A stretch of DNA of 64,000 bases, taken from Echinometra lucunter. Its lineage: Eukaryota > Echinodermata > Echinoidea > Camarodonta > Echinometridae. Position numbers and translations under genes: made by a program. Below the pieces are notes generated by a model. It saw nothing but the letters and a program-made list of their open reading frames with translations. It did no database searches and was not told where the DNA came from. Shown one piece after another: positions 36,066-46,975 of the stretch (the stretch's first letter is position 1; each line of letters begins with the position of its first letter). Where the stretch lies: the NCBI GenBank assembly GCA_029962745.1, contig CM057162.1, positions 15,934,438 to 15,998,437 of the forward strand, read 5' to 3'.

Positions 36066-37091
36066 CTGGCAAAATTTTGCATAGTCCTGTACTATCGGTG
36101 GGGCTAAAACAGCATTTAGCGCCACCGATAGTACAGGACTAAGCTATTTTAGCCCTGCTGGAAAAAAGGAGGGTTAGCCCACATTTGGTGGGGCTAAATG
36201 TAAAAAAGTTGGGGTTGAGAACAGAGATCGAGACAGTCCGGGGTTAAGGATAGTATGGGGTTTAAAAAAAACAAGTGTGAAAATGCTTTTTCTGACCTAA
36301 TATGAACACAACAAAAAAAGTAACTCCCCCCTAATTCAAAACAGCATAACTTTTTAACGAAGAAGTTTTGAGCAAAATAATTTGGCAGGAGTGTTCTGAC
36401 ACTTATTGCCTATCTTCGGTGTGAAAATGAGATTGATCTGTCAAATCATGCATGAGTGAGCAGACATTAAAGGCAAAAATGTCACTTTTCAAAAGTCACA
36501 TGAGTCATTTTGGGGAATCTGTGAAACAAGCTTTTTCTGGTGCTGTTTTAAGTGCTGTTAATGTTTATTGAGATTGTGTCATGGTTGAGTGAGAACATTT
36601 TTAACGATGAAGCAAGAAATGTTACAAAATTACTGTTTAATGTCGGAAAACGACTACCCAGTATTTCCACATAATGTGCTGACTCATGTTGGTTGATGCC
36701 AATTCTTTCCATAAACTGAATGGATTTTGTAGATTTAGGAGGGCTGAACATCACTTTCTTCAAAAAATTGTGTTCAACCAACTGTGATAAACATGAAAAG
36801 TGTCCAGGATAGGCATGACGGGGTCAAACAATGGAAGAAACCAAATTCGTCGAAGTTTTGTTTCACAGACCGCCCAAAATGACTCTTGTGACTTTTGAAA
36901 AGTGACATTTCTGCCTTTAATGTCTGCTCACTCATGCATGACTTGACAGCTCATTCTCATTTTCACACCAAAGTTCGTCAATAAGTGTCAGAACACTCCT
37001 GCCACATTATTTTGCTCAAAACTTTTTCGTTAAAAAGTTATGCTATTTTGAATTAGGGGGGAGTTCCTTTTTTTGTTGTGTTAATTTTGCC
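36066..37091. mobile_element. Large fold-back element with an interrupted left arm
   Basis: Arms 36305-36533 and 37082-36856 are inverted copies of each other over about 225 bp, with shared AACACAACAAAAAAAG and GCATGAGTGAGCAGACATTA. The loop is about 320 bp. The right arm continues outward to AATTTTGCCAG (37081-37091), whose partner CTGGCAAAATT lies at 36066-36076. The left arm is therefore split by about 228 bp (36077-36304). Confidence 0.75.
36083..36140. repeat. 58-bp near-perfect palindrome
   Basis: Two 26-bp arms (AGTCCTGTACTATCGGTGGG and on to GCTAAA) differ at one position and enclose a 6-bp loop (ACAGCA, 36109-36114). It lies in the segment that interrupts the left arm of the large fold-back. 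Confidence 0.9.
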
Positions 37092-40000
37092 AGTTATCTA
37101 CCGGAGTGGTGTATGACATCAAGCCATTACAAACATGAGGGCCAAGAATTTAAGAAATCAAGTGTTAGTCTATTTTGGTATCCTATGGTATTGCCTTAAA
37201 ATTCTTCTTGGATTGTTTAACCTGTCAACAGAATTCTTGCATGTCTCAAAATGTGATGGGGTAATGAATTGCTTTAGAAGTTTAGATTTGTTTTGTGGGA
37301 TATTTCTGCTCCTTTTCATTTTTAACGCTTTCTGCTTTTGCAATGGTTTGAAATTACAGAGAATTTGGAAAATTTCTTAGAAATTTGTACTCACTTTCCA
37401 TTGAATTAACATTATGATTATTTTGTAAACTGCAAATTAGGTTAAAATAATGTTGAAAACCACCAATGTTTACCTCCTCAGCTAAAAAAGTACAGCAAGG
37501 CAATTTCAACTGGTCATGAATGAAGGTTGGCTCATCATACATCAATGTAAATATAAACAATGACATGTCAAGCACGAGTCCGATTCATAAACTCATAAAT
37601 ATCCCATTAAATGTCCGATTGTACAAGCCGTGATGCATGCTGCACAAATCAGATGGCGGGTACGGACCAAGCCAAACAATAACAAATTAAATCTCAGCAA
37701 ATTGGACAACAAAAGGGGTACCGCCGGGGAGCGAAATTGACTCGGAGCGATACCACGACGGCAGAAATCAATTGTGAGGCAAAGCTAAATCCTGTTAATT
37801 TGCGGCTTCTCAATTTGGGGGCAAGTTTCTATTTTTTCAGGTGCACTTTTTTTCCCCATTTATTCTCCTTAGGTACCTTTGTTTTATTTTGTTCTATCTG
37901 GTTTCCTCTATCTCTTACAATGACGGTGTTCTTCTGTGTTCATTTCATGATGTCATTGTTGCTTTAATGACAAGAATAATTTCATTGAGTCATCTTCCCA
38001 TTCTTTTCTCAGGATTTTTTTGTAAAAAAAAAGATTTATTTTCCTTATGCACCTTATCCTATCAGATAAATTGCTTAATACCTGAAGAGACTATACATTA
38101 TCATGTATGGTCTATTTGTAAAATGATTTAGTATGATTTATGGATGTTTTTTTTTTTTTTTGTTCTCATGATCAGTATCCATCATGCATTGCAGTTTTAA
38201 TCAAAATAATAATCATCATCTCCCACACACAGTAGCAAGCTTTTAAGATGACATGTAAAGATTATATTACTACATTATACTGCTTGCATTGTATCACATG
38301 ATACTGTATTGTATTGTATTCTATTCTATTGTTTTATTTGTATTGCTTTATATTAGTTTGTACTGTACTCCATAACAATGCTTTACATCGTGCTGTAAGG
38401 CACTACATTTCACAGTATTCCACTTTCTTCCACTCCTTTGCATATATTTATATGGCATAATGCATATTGAGTATAGTCATCATTCAACCAACATGATATT
38501 CTTTTTGGATAGGACAAAAATAGATTACACAAAACCATCTCATCTTTCTGCCAACTCTATTAATATTCCAGCACGTTGGCCACGACCCCACATCGCACTT
38601 TCCACCTTTGACGGAAGCGGCACCTAAAAACAAAGACTCGCAAAGAAACGGTGCTATCTAGCGACAATGACAATAACTAACGTGTACAGGATCTTAGGCA
38701 CAAATTGGGAGGGATCAAATTAAATATTTGGGCCAAAAGGAGCGTATTTTAAGGTAATTCTCCCGAGACATGGACTCGCTAAACGAGTGGGAGGTTTGAG
38801 TCGTCAATCAACGACACGATTACATTGTGAGACATTGCTAATATATTCTTTTCTTTTATCATTCCCCGTTCTCTTCTTCCGATCGTATTCTTTACTTTCT
38901 TTGATTGCTCTGTTTAAGGTTTGAGATCAGAGTGTACTTTGGACCTGAGTATTAAGGTAAGAGGCACGTTTTCAGGTGGGATGCAGCTATGAATCATGAT
39001 ATTTTGAGTGACTTATAGTAAACAACAGAACAAGTGCACTGACACACGATATAAGTGGCTCTTTTCTTTCTCTCCATGCAAATATTCCCCATTTCACTTC
39101 AGTTTTGTTGTAATGTTGTATTACAGGTACGGTGTCTTTCACCTACAAATCAAAATGAAAAAAAAAATGTCTCAAAATCATCCCATTTCATACTTTCTCC
39201 TGGGAATAAAAAATGTGACTCATATTGTATATTACCTAGTTTATATTGGCTATATGCAATAGGGAGAATTCTATTTATGAATGAAATAATGGAGGCACTA
39301 AAAACAAAAAAATATTCAATCATGGGGTTGATGGTTCAAATCCCACTCTGCTATATATAATTTAGATGATGCATTTCATCTACCAATGTCTCTTATAACC
39401 CTTGGATAGCACTCAATATCCAACAACAAAAGAAAGAAAAACTAGTATTATTAAAAATTATCATAACTATACAGAGTATTGGATAAAAAAAATAGAATAC
39501 TCCTTACCAGTAAGCAATATCTTTATCACATAAATATTATTTTGTATAACTGCAAGGATTTTCAGGAAAACTTTGGTCAATTTCAGCGGCCCATCATTAG
39601 TTCTGTCAAAGTGTTCAGAAATTACAATGATCTCTTTCATTATGCAAGCCTAACTTCTCATGATGAAATAGTCCTGGCATGTCCAACAGCTCTATAAATT
39701 TCTTATAAGTGTTAGTAATGGCTTTAATGAAACAGATATACATCAATTCTAAACCTAAATATATATATCTCCCTATGCAAACATACTACTTTTGTCATGA
39801 AAATTACATTATTCAGCAATATACAGGTGGAATCATCAATGAATTTTATTAATTTATGGCTCCGTACAGAAGCAGGGTTGAATGCTGGTGCATAATTAGC
39901 CTGCAGGCCTGCAGTGATTACAAGGGAAGACCAAATATGCTATTCCTACCCAATTGAGGTTAAATGATGGTTGCCCGGCTAACGGTTTCATTCATCGTTT

Positions 40001-40225
40001 GTCTTCAGTCAATGGCCTACAAAAAGACAGGTGTTTCCTTTTTATCATTCATTATATTCATTTCTATGGTGATGAAATATAGGGGGGTTTTTTCCGTCCT
40101 ACTTTGTTATTTTCAGGTTATGTTAACCAAACATTTTCCATCACACTTCCTTTAAAGGGGCTTTTCAAAACTTTTGTTTTCTTTTAGTTTTTATTGATAT
40201 AAATCAAGACAAATCATAAATATCA
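37092..40225. other. Long stretch without recognised genes
   Basis: AT-rich. Contains a T run (38144-38161), TATTG-rich DNA (38310-38350) and a B-box-like TGGTTCAAATCCCACTCTGC at 39331-39350 that may be a SINE remnant. 38570-38830 has higher complexity and CpG. No exon was recognised. Confidence 0.35.
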
Positions 40226-40230
40226 CAAAT

Positions 40231-40250
40231 ATATATATATATATATATGA
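40231..40250 (+). repeat. (AT)n microsatellite
   Basis: An uninterrupted AT run of about 20 bp. Confidence 0.8.
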
Positions 40251-40429
40251 TTAGACAAAGGAGTTAAAAGAATTATTTGTGGTTCTTGGTGAATGGCTAA
40301 CAAAGGATATTAAAGATAGGTAAACTTGAGGTAAACACATATGTTTACCTAAGATATGAATGTCAGTACCTGTAGAATGTCTGTTGAACCATTTTTATGT
40401 AACCTGCATATTTATTATTGATATTAGTA

Positions 40430-40599
40430 TCATCATCACCATCATCATCATCATTATCATTATCATTATCATTATTATCATTATCATCATTATCATTATC
40501 ATTATCATTATCATCATTATCATTATCATTATCATTATCATTATCATTATCATTATCATTATCATTATCATTATCATTATCATTTTCATTATCATTATC

Positions 40600-40631
<32 letters not shown>

Positions 40632-40665
40632 CATCATCATTATCATTATTATCATTATTATTAAT
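40430..40665 (+). repeat. (ATTATC)n hexanucleotide array
   Basis: About 230 bp of ATTATC with occasional ATC or ATT units. The long frames on both strands are repeat translations (isoleucine, serine/leucine or asparagine/aspartate). Confidence 0.9.
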
Positions 40666-40679
40666 ATTAAAGAGGCAAA

Positions 40680-41195
40680 GAGGCAAAGTATAAATCTACT
40701 TGATTTCAAGGCAAGCCGATGTTATGATTAAACTAGCTGATGTCAATTTTCATTTTACATTATTACACAGGGCAATTATGGGGCAGTACAGGAAATGAAA
40801 TGATTTGAATAGAACAAATTGAAAATTCTAAATAGCATGTCTCTTCATTGACAGTTCATGGCAATTATTGATATTTCTGCCTATGTGTATTTCATAAACA
40901 GGAAAGGTCATTGATATTCAAAGGTTTTCAAATTACTTTCGGATCAGATGATATACACAATTGCATGAGCTTTATCAAGCACTGAATCTAGAATTCTAGG
41001 TTCACGATATGTCGGTGTATACATCAGCAAAATGTGTGCATGTGTGAGAGCTTTGCAATACTATTCCATATGCCTAGTCAGAAGAAAACTGCACAAATTA
41101 ACCTAGATTAGTTAAATGCACTATAATTACATTATAATAGAGTGGGAGGATTTTGTTAATTTCACCTACAATACTCTTGATAGGTAAAAAGAAGA
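40680..41195. other. Stretch without recognised features
   Basis: No exon or repeat was recognised. Confidence 0.4.
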
Positions 41196-41204
41196 AAAGT
41201 TTTT

Positions 41205-41330
41205 TCATCCTCTTTCCCTCCATTCCTCTTCCCTCCATCCATCCCTCTCTCCCTTCTCTTCTCCCTCCCTGTTCCTCCCTCCCTTCTTCCTTCTCCCCTC
41301 CTTTACCTCTTCCTTCTTCTCCTTGTTTTT
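41205..41330 (+). repeat. CCTCCCTTC-rich pyrimidine tract
   Basis: Irregular CT/CCT repeats. Confidence 0.7.
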
Positions 41331-41339
41331 ATCTCAAAT

Positions 41340-43860
41340 CACTGCCAACCTTAGCTTTAAACCTGTAGCTGAAAATAAAATCTGAAACTTTTAAGAGTGA
41401 AATTTCCAGATACAAAAAAGGGCCTTTTCCATTCAGACGACCTATTGGCATGTCAACACAGATGCTGCCAGCAAATGACTTGATTTGACTTTCCAACATT
41501 TTTAAGTGTGATTACTTAGTGCTGCGCTGACCTGTGGTGGGAATCGTAACGAGGAATAAGAGATCGGGCGTCTGGCTCCAGACCACGACGCCATTCTGAT
41601 CTTGATTGAAAGAGAGTCAATTTGAAGCTTATGAAAAGGGGTAGAGGCTGCTACACCATTTGCATAGATGGAAAAATGTCACTGTCGATTGCGTGATTGT
41701 TCCATTCAAATTTCGCGAGGTACGGGGGCAGACGCATGAAAAGGGGAATGACACAGTGGTCTCAGTAAAATCTCGAAGGAAACAATCTTGTTCCTTATTT
41801 CTACTTTTTTTGCAAAGCATCCCCATTTGAGGTCAGGAACTATTTCCTTTTAAGCAGAGATAAAGAGAGATCTGATATACACAAACTGAAAAAAGAGGGG
41901 GGGTGGTGTGTGGCCATTTGGAACCAGCGGTTCCTTTGCTTCTAATCAGAAACAAAAAGGGATTTGATGAACAAATATAAACTTCAAGTTCACTTTTTCA
42001 CTCTTCTTGATAAACTTAGTGCTACCAAAAATTTCAATTCATTTTCCAAATTTAGTGAACTTCATTGACAGTATGCCTACTCTCATCATGCATGAGTAAT
42101 CTTCGACACACTTATAGCAAAGCATTTTCAGGGTGAAATTCCATTAGTAATTCAAATAATTCTTGCTTACAGTGATGCGAAATACATAAACAAATTCTGA
42201 AAAAGGAAGATGAAGAATGGCATTAATTCAACTATTTCATATGAAATTGCAATACCCCATAATTATGTAAGAAATATTTAATTACAGGAGAGAACATATA
42301 TTCAAATTCTACCTACAATAACTCCTCCAGAATGTGAGAAATTAAGATTATTTGGGGTAATTTGATTACTGTTTACAATATATAAAACAAAATATATATT
42401 AAATTCTCCTCTCTAAATTAAAATCTGCTGTGCCATTAATTCCTATTATTGAAGCAAAATTTCCACATCAGAAGCTAAAAATCCAAATCAAATTGAGGGG
42501 AAAAAACTTTTATGATTTGCCCACAAACTCTTTAGCCAATTTGGAAAACATAAATGTACATAACTGACAATTACTAATCAAAATGGCAGGGATATAAAAA
42601 AAAAAAATGAGTGAAGGTGTCATACAGTTTACTATCATTTAAAATATGATGAAAAAAAAAATGAATGAGAGAAATTCAGAAAGAGAAAAATCCAGATGAT
42701 AGTAAATAAATTCCATCCATTGACAAACCTATAGCAGACAGTGCAGGCAGTGTTGGTTTCAGTGGGGCTTTTAACTAATTTAGCTTTCATTGCAGTTGAT
42801 ATAAGCTTGATAGATTTGGTAGGTGGGGCAGACTGAATGCGTTAGAGGCTCCTCGTTACCTGTAAAGGGGAGGTATCGACGACCAAAGCGTTCATCTTTA
42901 ATGAGTTTTCGATCATGTCAGCGATATGCACGATAACGGTCCAATTATTATTCACATGCATTTGCCAGCATACTGGAAGGTATATTAATGATGGAATTGA
43001 TTTGTAATGCACTGTAGAATTTTGATTTTATAAATGGCAATGAATGTAATTTTGCTTACAAGTATCACACATATTAATAGTCTGGTAACAGTATTGTAAA
43101 ATAAACATCAAACAGAATTGTAATGAAAGAAGAATGTGTATTGCAGGAAATGGTTATTATTGATATTTAATGAGATTTGTGTTCAGAGTCCAATGCACAC
43201 TTTTCATAACCGCATGTGAAACTTAATAAGTGAACCTTTACGAAATATATCAATCACTATCAACTTTTTCAACTGTGATTGCTGGCAAATAATGTACATG
43301 ACTGCAGGAAAATAATGTACAGTAAACAAATGAAAGGAAATCGTCAATAAAACATTTACAAATAGGAATTCAATAAATTGATGCTGTACTTATACATAAC
43401 TGCATCAATAATTAAGCAAATTCATGGTATAGCAGGCAATAAATATACCACTTATTGTGGTGATGTGTTGAGCATACACTAACTCTGTACACATACTCAT
43501 TTGGGAGACAAATTTAGGACCTATAATCTCTTCAAATGATCCTCATGTTCAAACCTACAGATAAAATGCATGCAGTACTTACAAATAACACTAATTAATA
43601 ATTCTTTTAATCATGGAATTTACTGTATGACAAAGAAAAACACCAATTATTTACAGAAAGTGATGAGTTCAGCACACAGTTTGATATTTACCACCTATCC
43701 TATCTTGACATCAAACTCGTTTGCAAGACAGATTTAAGAGCTTTAATCTCTTGTAATTGTCTAAAGTTTGCAAACACTCTGCCATCATCATGAAGAGTTG
43801 AGATAGAAGGATTGACCGCATCCAGATGAGTACATGGTAAACATTGGGATAGGATGGAAT
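41340..43860. other. Long AT-rich stretch without recognised genes
   Basis: No TIR pair or exon was found. 41510-41720 and 42830-42990 are less AT-rich and repeat-free, so they could be regulatory. 43430-43560 and 43640-43760 share scattered phrases such as TGAGCAYACA and AATCTCTT, possibly an old duplication. Confidence 0.35.
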
Positions 43861-43869
43861 GGGCGTATT

Positions 43870-44265
43870 CCTTTCTCTCTCTCTCTCTCTCCCCCCCCCT
43901 CTTTCTATCTCATCTATCTTTTTACCTGTCTCCTATGATTTGAGATACATCTCTCCTTCTCTCTTTTATATGTGATTCTTTCTTTATCTTCCATTTCCTC
44001 AATCTCATTATTCTCTCTCTCTCTCTCTCCATCTATATTTTCCCTATCTCTCTATACTCTATATATCTCTCTATCTCTATCTCTCCATCTATATTCCCCT
44101 ATCTCTCTATACTCTATATACCTCACTATCTCTCTCTCCATTTATATTTTCCCTATTGCCCTCTATATTCTATCTACCTATCTATCCCCCTCTCTCTCTC
44201 TTTCCCTCTCCATTTATATTTTCCCTATCTCTCTCTGTCCTCTTTCTACCTCTCTATCTCTCAGC
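43870..44265 (+). repeat. CT-rich minisatellite with CCATCTATATTTTCCCTATC units
   Basis: Unit starts at 44029, 44085, 44138 and 44210 (spacing 53-72 bp), preceded by (CT)n and a C run. The 98-codon frame here is repeat translation. Confidence 0.8.
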
Positions 44266-44514
44266 TAGACTCTGAGAAAGGAATATTTTCCATGTAACCA
44301 CTGTCAAGTGTAACAAGATGCTGGTCTAACAAATCCTTAATAAAACTGACCATTATTGCTGATATTGGGTGAAAAAAAGAAATGCATTTTAGGTGGGGTT
44401 TTTTTTGTTGTTGTAATATCTACATACTTCAACATTCATCTCCTCCTAAACTTCTACTATCGGCCATCACACATTTTTCTCCCTCACCCTACTTTTCTTT
44501 TTCCTTTTCCATTT

Positions 44515-44698
44515 TCCCCTTTTCTTCTTCTTCTTCTTCTTCTTCTTCTTCTTCTTCTTCTTCTTCTTCTTCTTCTTCTTCTTCTTCTTCTTCTTCTTCT
44601 TCTTCTTCTTCTTCTTCTTCTTCTTCTTCTTCTTCTTCTTCTTCTTCTTCTTCTTCTTCTTCTTCTTCTCCTTCTCCTCCTCCTCCTCCTCCTCTTCC
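44515..44698 (+). repeat. (TTC)n / (GAA)n array, about 49 uninterrupted units
   Basis: 44521-44668 is essentially pure TTC, followed by (TCC)n. On the minus strand, the sense strand of the exon at 58025, this is GAA. Long homopurine-homopyrimidine mirror repeats of this kind form triplex DNA in vitro. Reading frames here encode poly-leucine, poly-serine or poly-arginine and are not genes. Confidence 0.95.
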
Positions 44699-44744
44699 TA
44701 ATATACTCCTCCTTCACTCTTTGTATCTGTTTCTCCTCTCTTAA

Positions 44745-44880
44745 CTCTCTCTCTTTCTCTTCCTGCTTCTTCTATACTTCTTTTTCTCCTCTCTCTCTCT
44801 CTCCCGTTCCCTACCCACCTCTCTCTCTCTCTCTCTCTCTGTCTGTCTCTCTTTCTCTCACTCCCTCTCTCCCTCATGTC
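44745..44880 (+). repeat. CT-rich low-complexity tract
   Basis: (CT)n with GTCT interruptions. Confidence 0.8.
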
Positions 44881-45049
44881 CATATCCCTGATCTTCACAC
44901 CCTATCCATCCCTAGCACACACCTTTGCTTAAGTCAACCAAACATGTTCAGGTATAATGTCAACATTACCCTCTACCATAGCAGGTCAGGTAAGCGGTAA
45001 AGCAAAGCGACAAGATCATCATCGTTAGACAATCTAGGGTACTACCCCT

Positions 45050-45082
45050 TTCCCTCCTCCTCCTCCTCCTCCTCCTCCTCCT
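45050..45082 (+). repeat. (TCC)n microsatellite
   Basis: About ten CCT units. Confidence 0.85.
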
Positions 45083-45250
45083 CAATTAGATTGATATCAT
45101 TTTGCCATAAATAGTATAGAAGTGTGAACTTCACTGGCTCATTTTAACTAGTTTTCCTGGCTGATATTGGGCTCATTTAAATTTTCCAGAGATTTTAAAA
45201 CAATGATGAATTATGTAAAGTATACTTGAACCTGGATTTAGTTAGTTTAA

Positions 45251-45322
45251 TCTGTTAGCTACTGGAACTGGATGGCCTCTGTATTAAGTCTATGAGAAAG
45301 AGAGTATTCAGTAGTCAACGGC
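45251..45322 (+). mobile_element. 72-bp TTAA mini-element, copy E
   Basis: It is exactly 72 bp between TTAA at 45247-45250 and 45323-45326. The left end is TCTGTTAGCTACTGGAACTG, the right end inverted is GCCGTTGACTACTGAATAC, and the core is GTATTAAGTCTATGAGAAAG. Confidence 0.75.
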
Positions 45323-45429
45323 TTAACAACAAGTGCAAAATATCAACAGGACTGGTTCAGAGAATCTGCTTCCTAGCAAAACTAGTTACTTTACTTGCCT
45401 ATTTATATTCTATTATTGTTCTGTAGATT

Positions 45430-45523
45430 AAGTTTTATTTATAATGTGAAGTGCATAGAGACTTCTGTATGTATCATGCGCTCTCCCAGAAGCTGTAATT
45501 ATTATTATTATTATTATTATTTG
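45430..45523 (+). mobile_element. SINE 3' end with (ATT)n tail
   Basis: GAAGTGCATAGAGACTTCTG and ATGCGCTCTCCCAGAAGCTG followed by (ATT)n resemble the 3' end of tRNA-derived SINEs. No tRNA-like head is recognisable upstream, so this is truncated. Confidence 0.5.
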
Positions 45524-45759
45524 ATGATGACTTCTATTTTATTTTTTTATCTTAACCTGTCACGTACAATTTGATTTCACTATAATATGCATTTTCCATA
45601 GACACTTAACCCGAGTTCACTCAAGCTAAGTATTCAATGGATTAAGTATATACTTTCTTTCAGTCTGGTTTAATGTAATCCTATACAGTTCTAGCTAAAC
45701 AACATATGACAAAAGTGTATGTGTGTGTGTGTGTGATCTGTTTTGGGTAGCATTCTCCT

Positions 45760-45955
45760 TCCTCTCCCTGCTGCAGCATTAATGTCCTTTGGGCAAGACA
45801 TTAATCTATATTTGCCGCACTAGACCCAGGTGTAGTAAGTGGTTACCTGGTAGGATTTATTCCTTTATTCCTGTGATAAAGCCGGGGTAGTGATATGCTT
45901 GCAGGGCCCTCTTGGAGAACAGAGCATAATACTGAAGAGGCTACCTACACTGGGT
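45760..45955 (+). mobile_element. Diverged tRNA-SINE body
   Basis: AATGTCCTTTGGGCAAGACA, TAGACCCAGGTGTAGTAAGT, GTTACCTGGTAGG and AAAGCCGGGGTAGT align with the body of the SINE at 33980-34257. The A and B boxes are degenerate. Confidence 0.6.
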
Positions 45956-46149
45956 TAAAAAAAAACTGTTATCATCATTATTTGTCATCATATTGATCAT
46001 ATACTATCAGTAATACCATATATGGTATTGCACCAACTTTATTCACCTTGCTTGCAAATAATCAAACCCACCCCCCCCCCCTCCCAATCATATGAGCCCC
46101 CATAAGCAACAGTCTGGCCCTTCCTCCAGCATGTACCTGTTCCAAATTA

Positions 46150-46345
46150 CTCAACTCCCTGGGCGCAAAAAAGCGTTTGCACCATCTCTCTGCGGCCTCT
46201 CGCAGTTTGAACCGTAGTACCGCGTGAAAGGCACGAACGAGTGCTTGCTAGCGATTCCCTCGGGACCGGTGGGGGAATAAAGCTGATTTATTTAGACCCA
46301 TTCCGTTCTTGTTTGCGCTTACTCCACACTACATGCCATGACATT
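46150..46345. promoter_or_regulatory. CpG-containing repeat-free segment
   Basis: It has higher complexity than its surroundings (GGACCGGTGGGG, CCGCGTGAAAGG) and ends at TATACAG/GTACTC, which resembles a plus-strand splice donor. No convincing frame was seen. This could be a conserved noncoding element. Confidence 0.25.
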
Positions 46346-46389
46346 GGCCCTGTATACAGGTACTCAACTCACTCGCTCGTTCTCAAGCT

Positions 46390-46430
46390 CCCATCTTTCT
46401 TTCTTTCTCTCTCCATTTCACTCTTCTCCT

Positions 46431-46463
<33 letters not shown>

Positions 46464-46470
46464 TACTCTC
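46390..46470 (+). repeat. CT-rich tract
   Basis: (CT)n with TTTC units. Confidence 0.75.
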
Positions 46471-46619
46471 TTGCTTAACCCAACGACTACCGGTTTCTCT
46501 ACTTCCCACAGTATCAACGTAGGGATGACCCAGTTCAGGTAGGAAACGTAATGACTGTTACAAGCACATGTGACACTCTGTAACTCAAGAAAATTCAAAT
46601 GAATTTCTGTATCACTCTT

Positions 46620-46975
46620 CTATCTCTCTCTCTGTCTCTCTCTCTCTCTTCTACTCACTCTTTCGTTCTACATGATACAATATTGAATCTGCAACAACTC
46701 TCTATTTCTTACTTTAAATCTCTCTTCATCTCTCTTTCTTCCTTGTTTTACCTTTCTCCCTCATCCTCTCCTTTTTTCTCGTCCTCTCTCTCTCTCTCAC
46801 TCTTGGTTCTTCTCTCTCTCTCTGTCTTGACTCTATTTCCCAATCTCTCTATCTCACATATTCTTACATTTACTCACATATCTCTGCTCTGCTCTCCTCT
46901 TCTCTTTTCCCTCCCTCTCTCTCTCTCTCTATCTCTCTACCTCTCTCTATTTCTCTCCATTTCTCCAAGCCTCTG
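46620..46975 (+). repeat. CT-rich low-complexity block
   Basis: Several (CT)n runs. The 129-codon frame within is serine- and leucine-rich repeat translation. Confidence 0.75.

Noticed and set aside
40360..40731. 123-codon isoleucine-rich and 107-codon asparagine/aspartate-rich frames
   Set aside because: They are translations of the ATTATC array on both strands.
44356..45000. 214-codon plus-strand frame and overlapping poly-arginine/poly-serine frames
   Set aside because: They are translations of the (TTC)n and CT repeats with no domain or splice structure.
45567..45650. Further copy of the 72-bp TTAA element (TTAACCTGTC..CCATAGACAC)
   Set aside because: Core and right end do not align, and the spacing is wrong.
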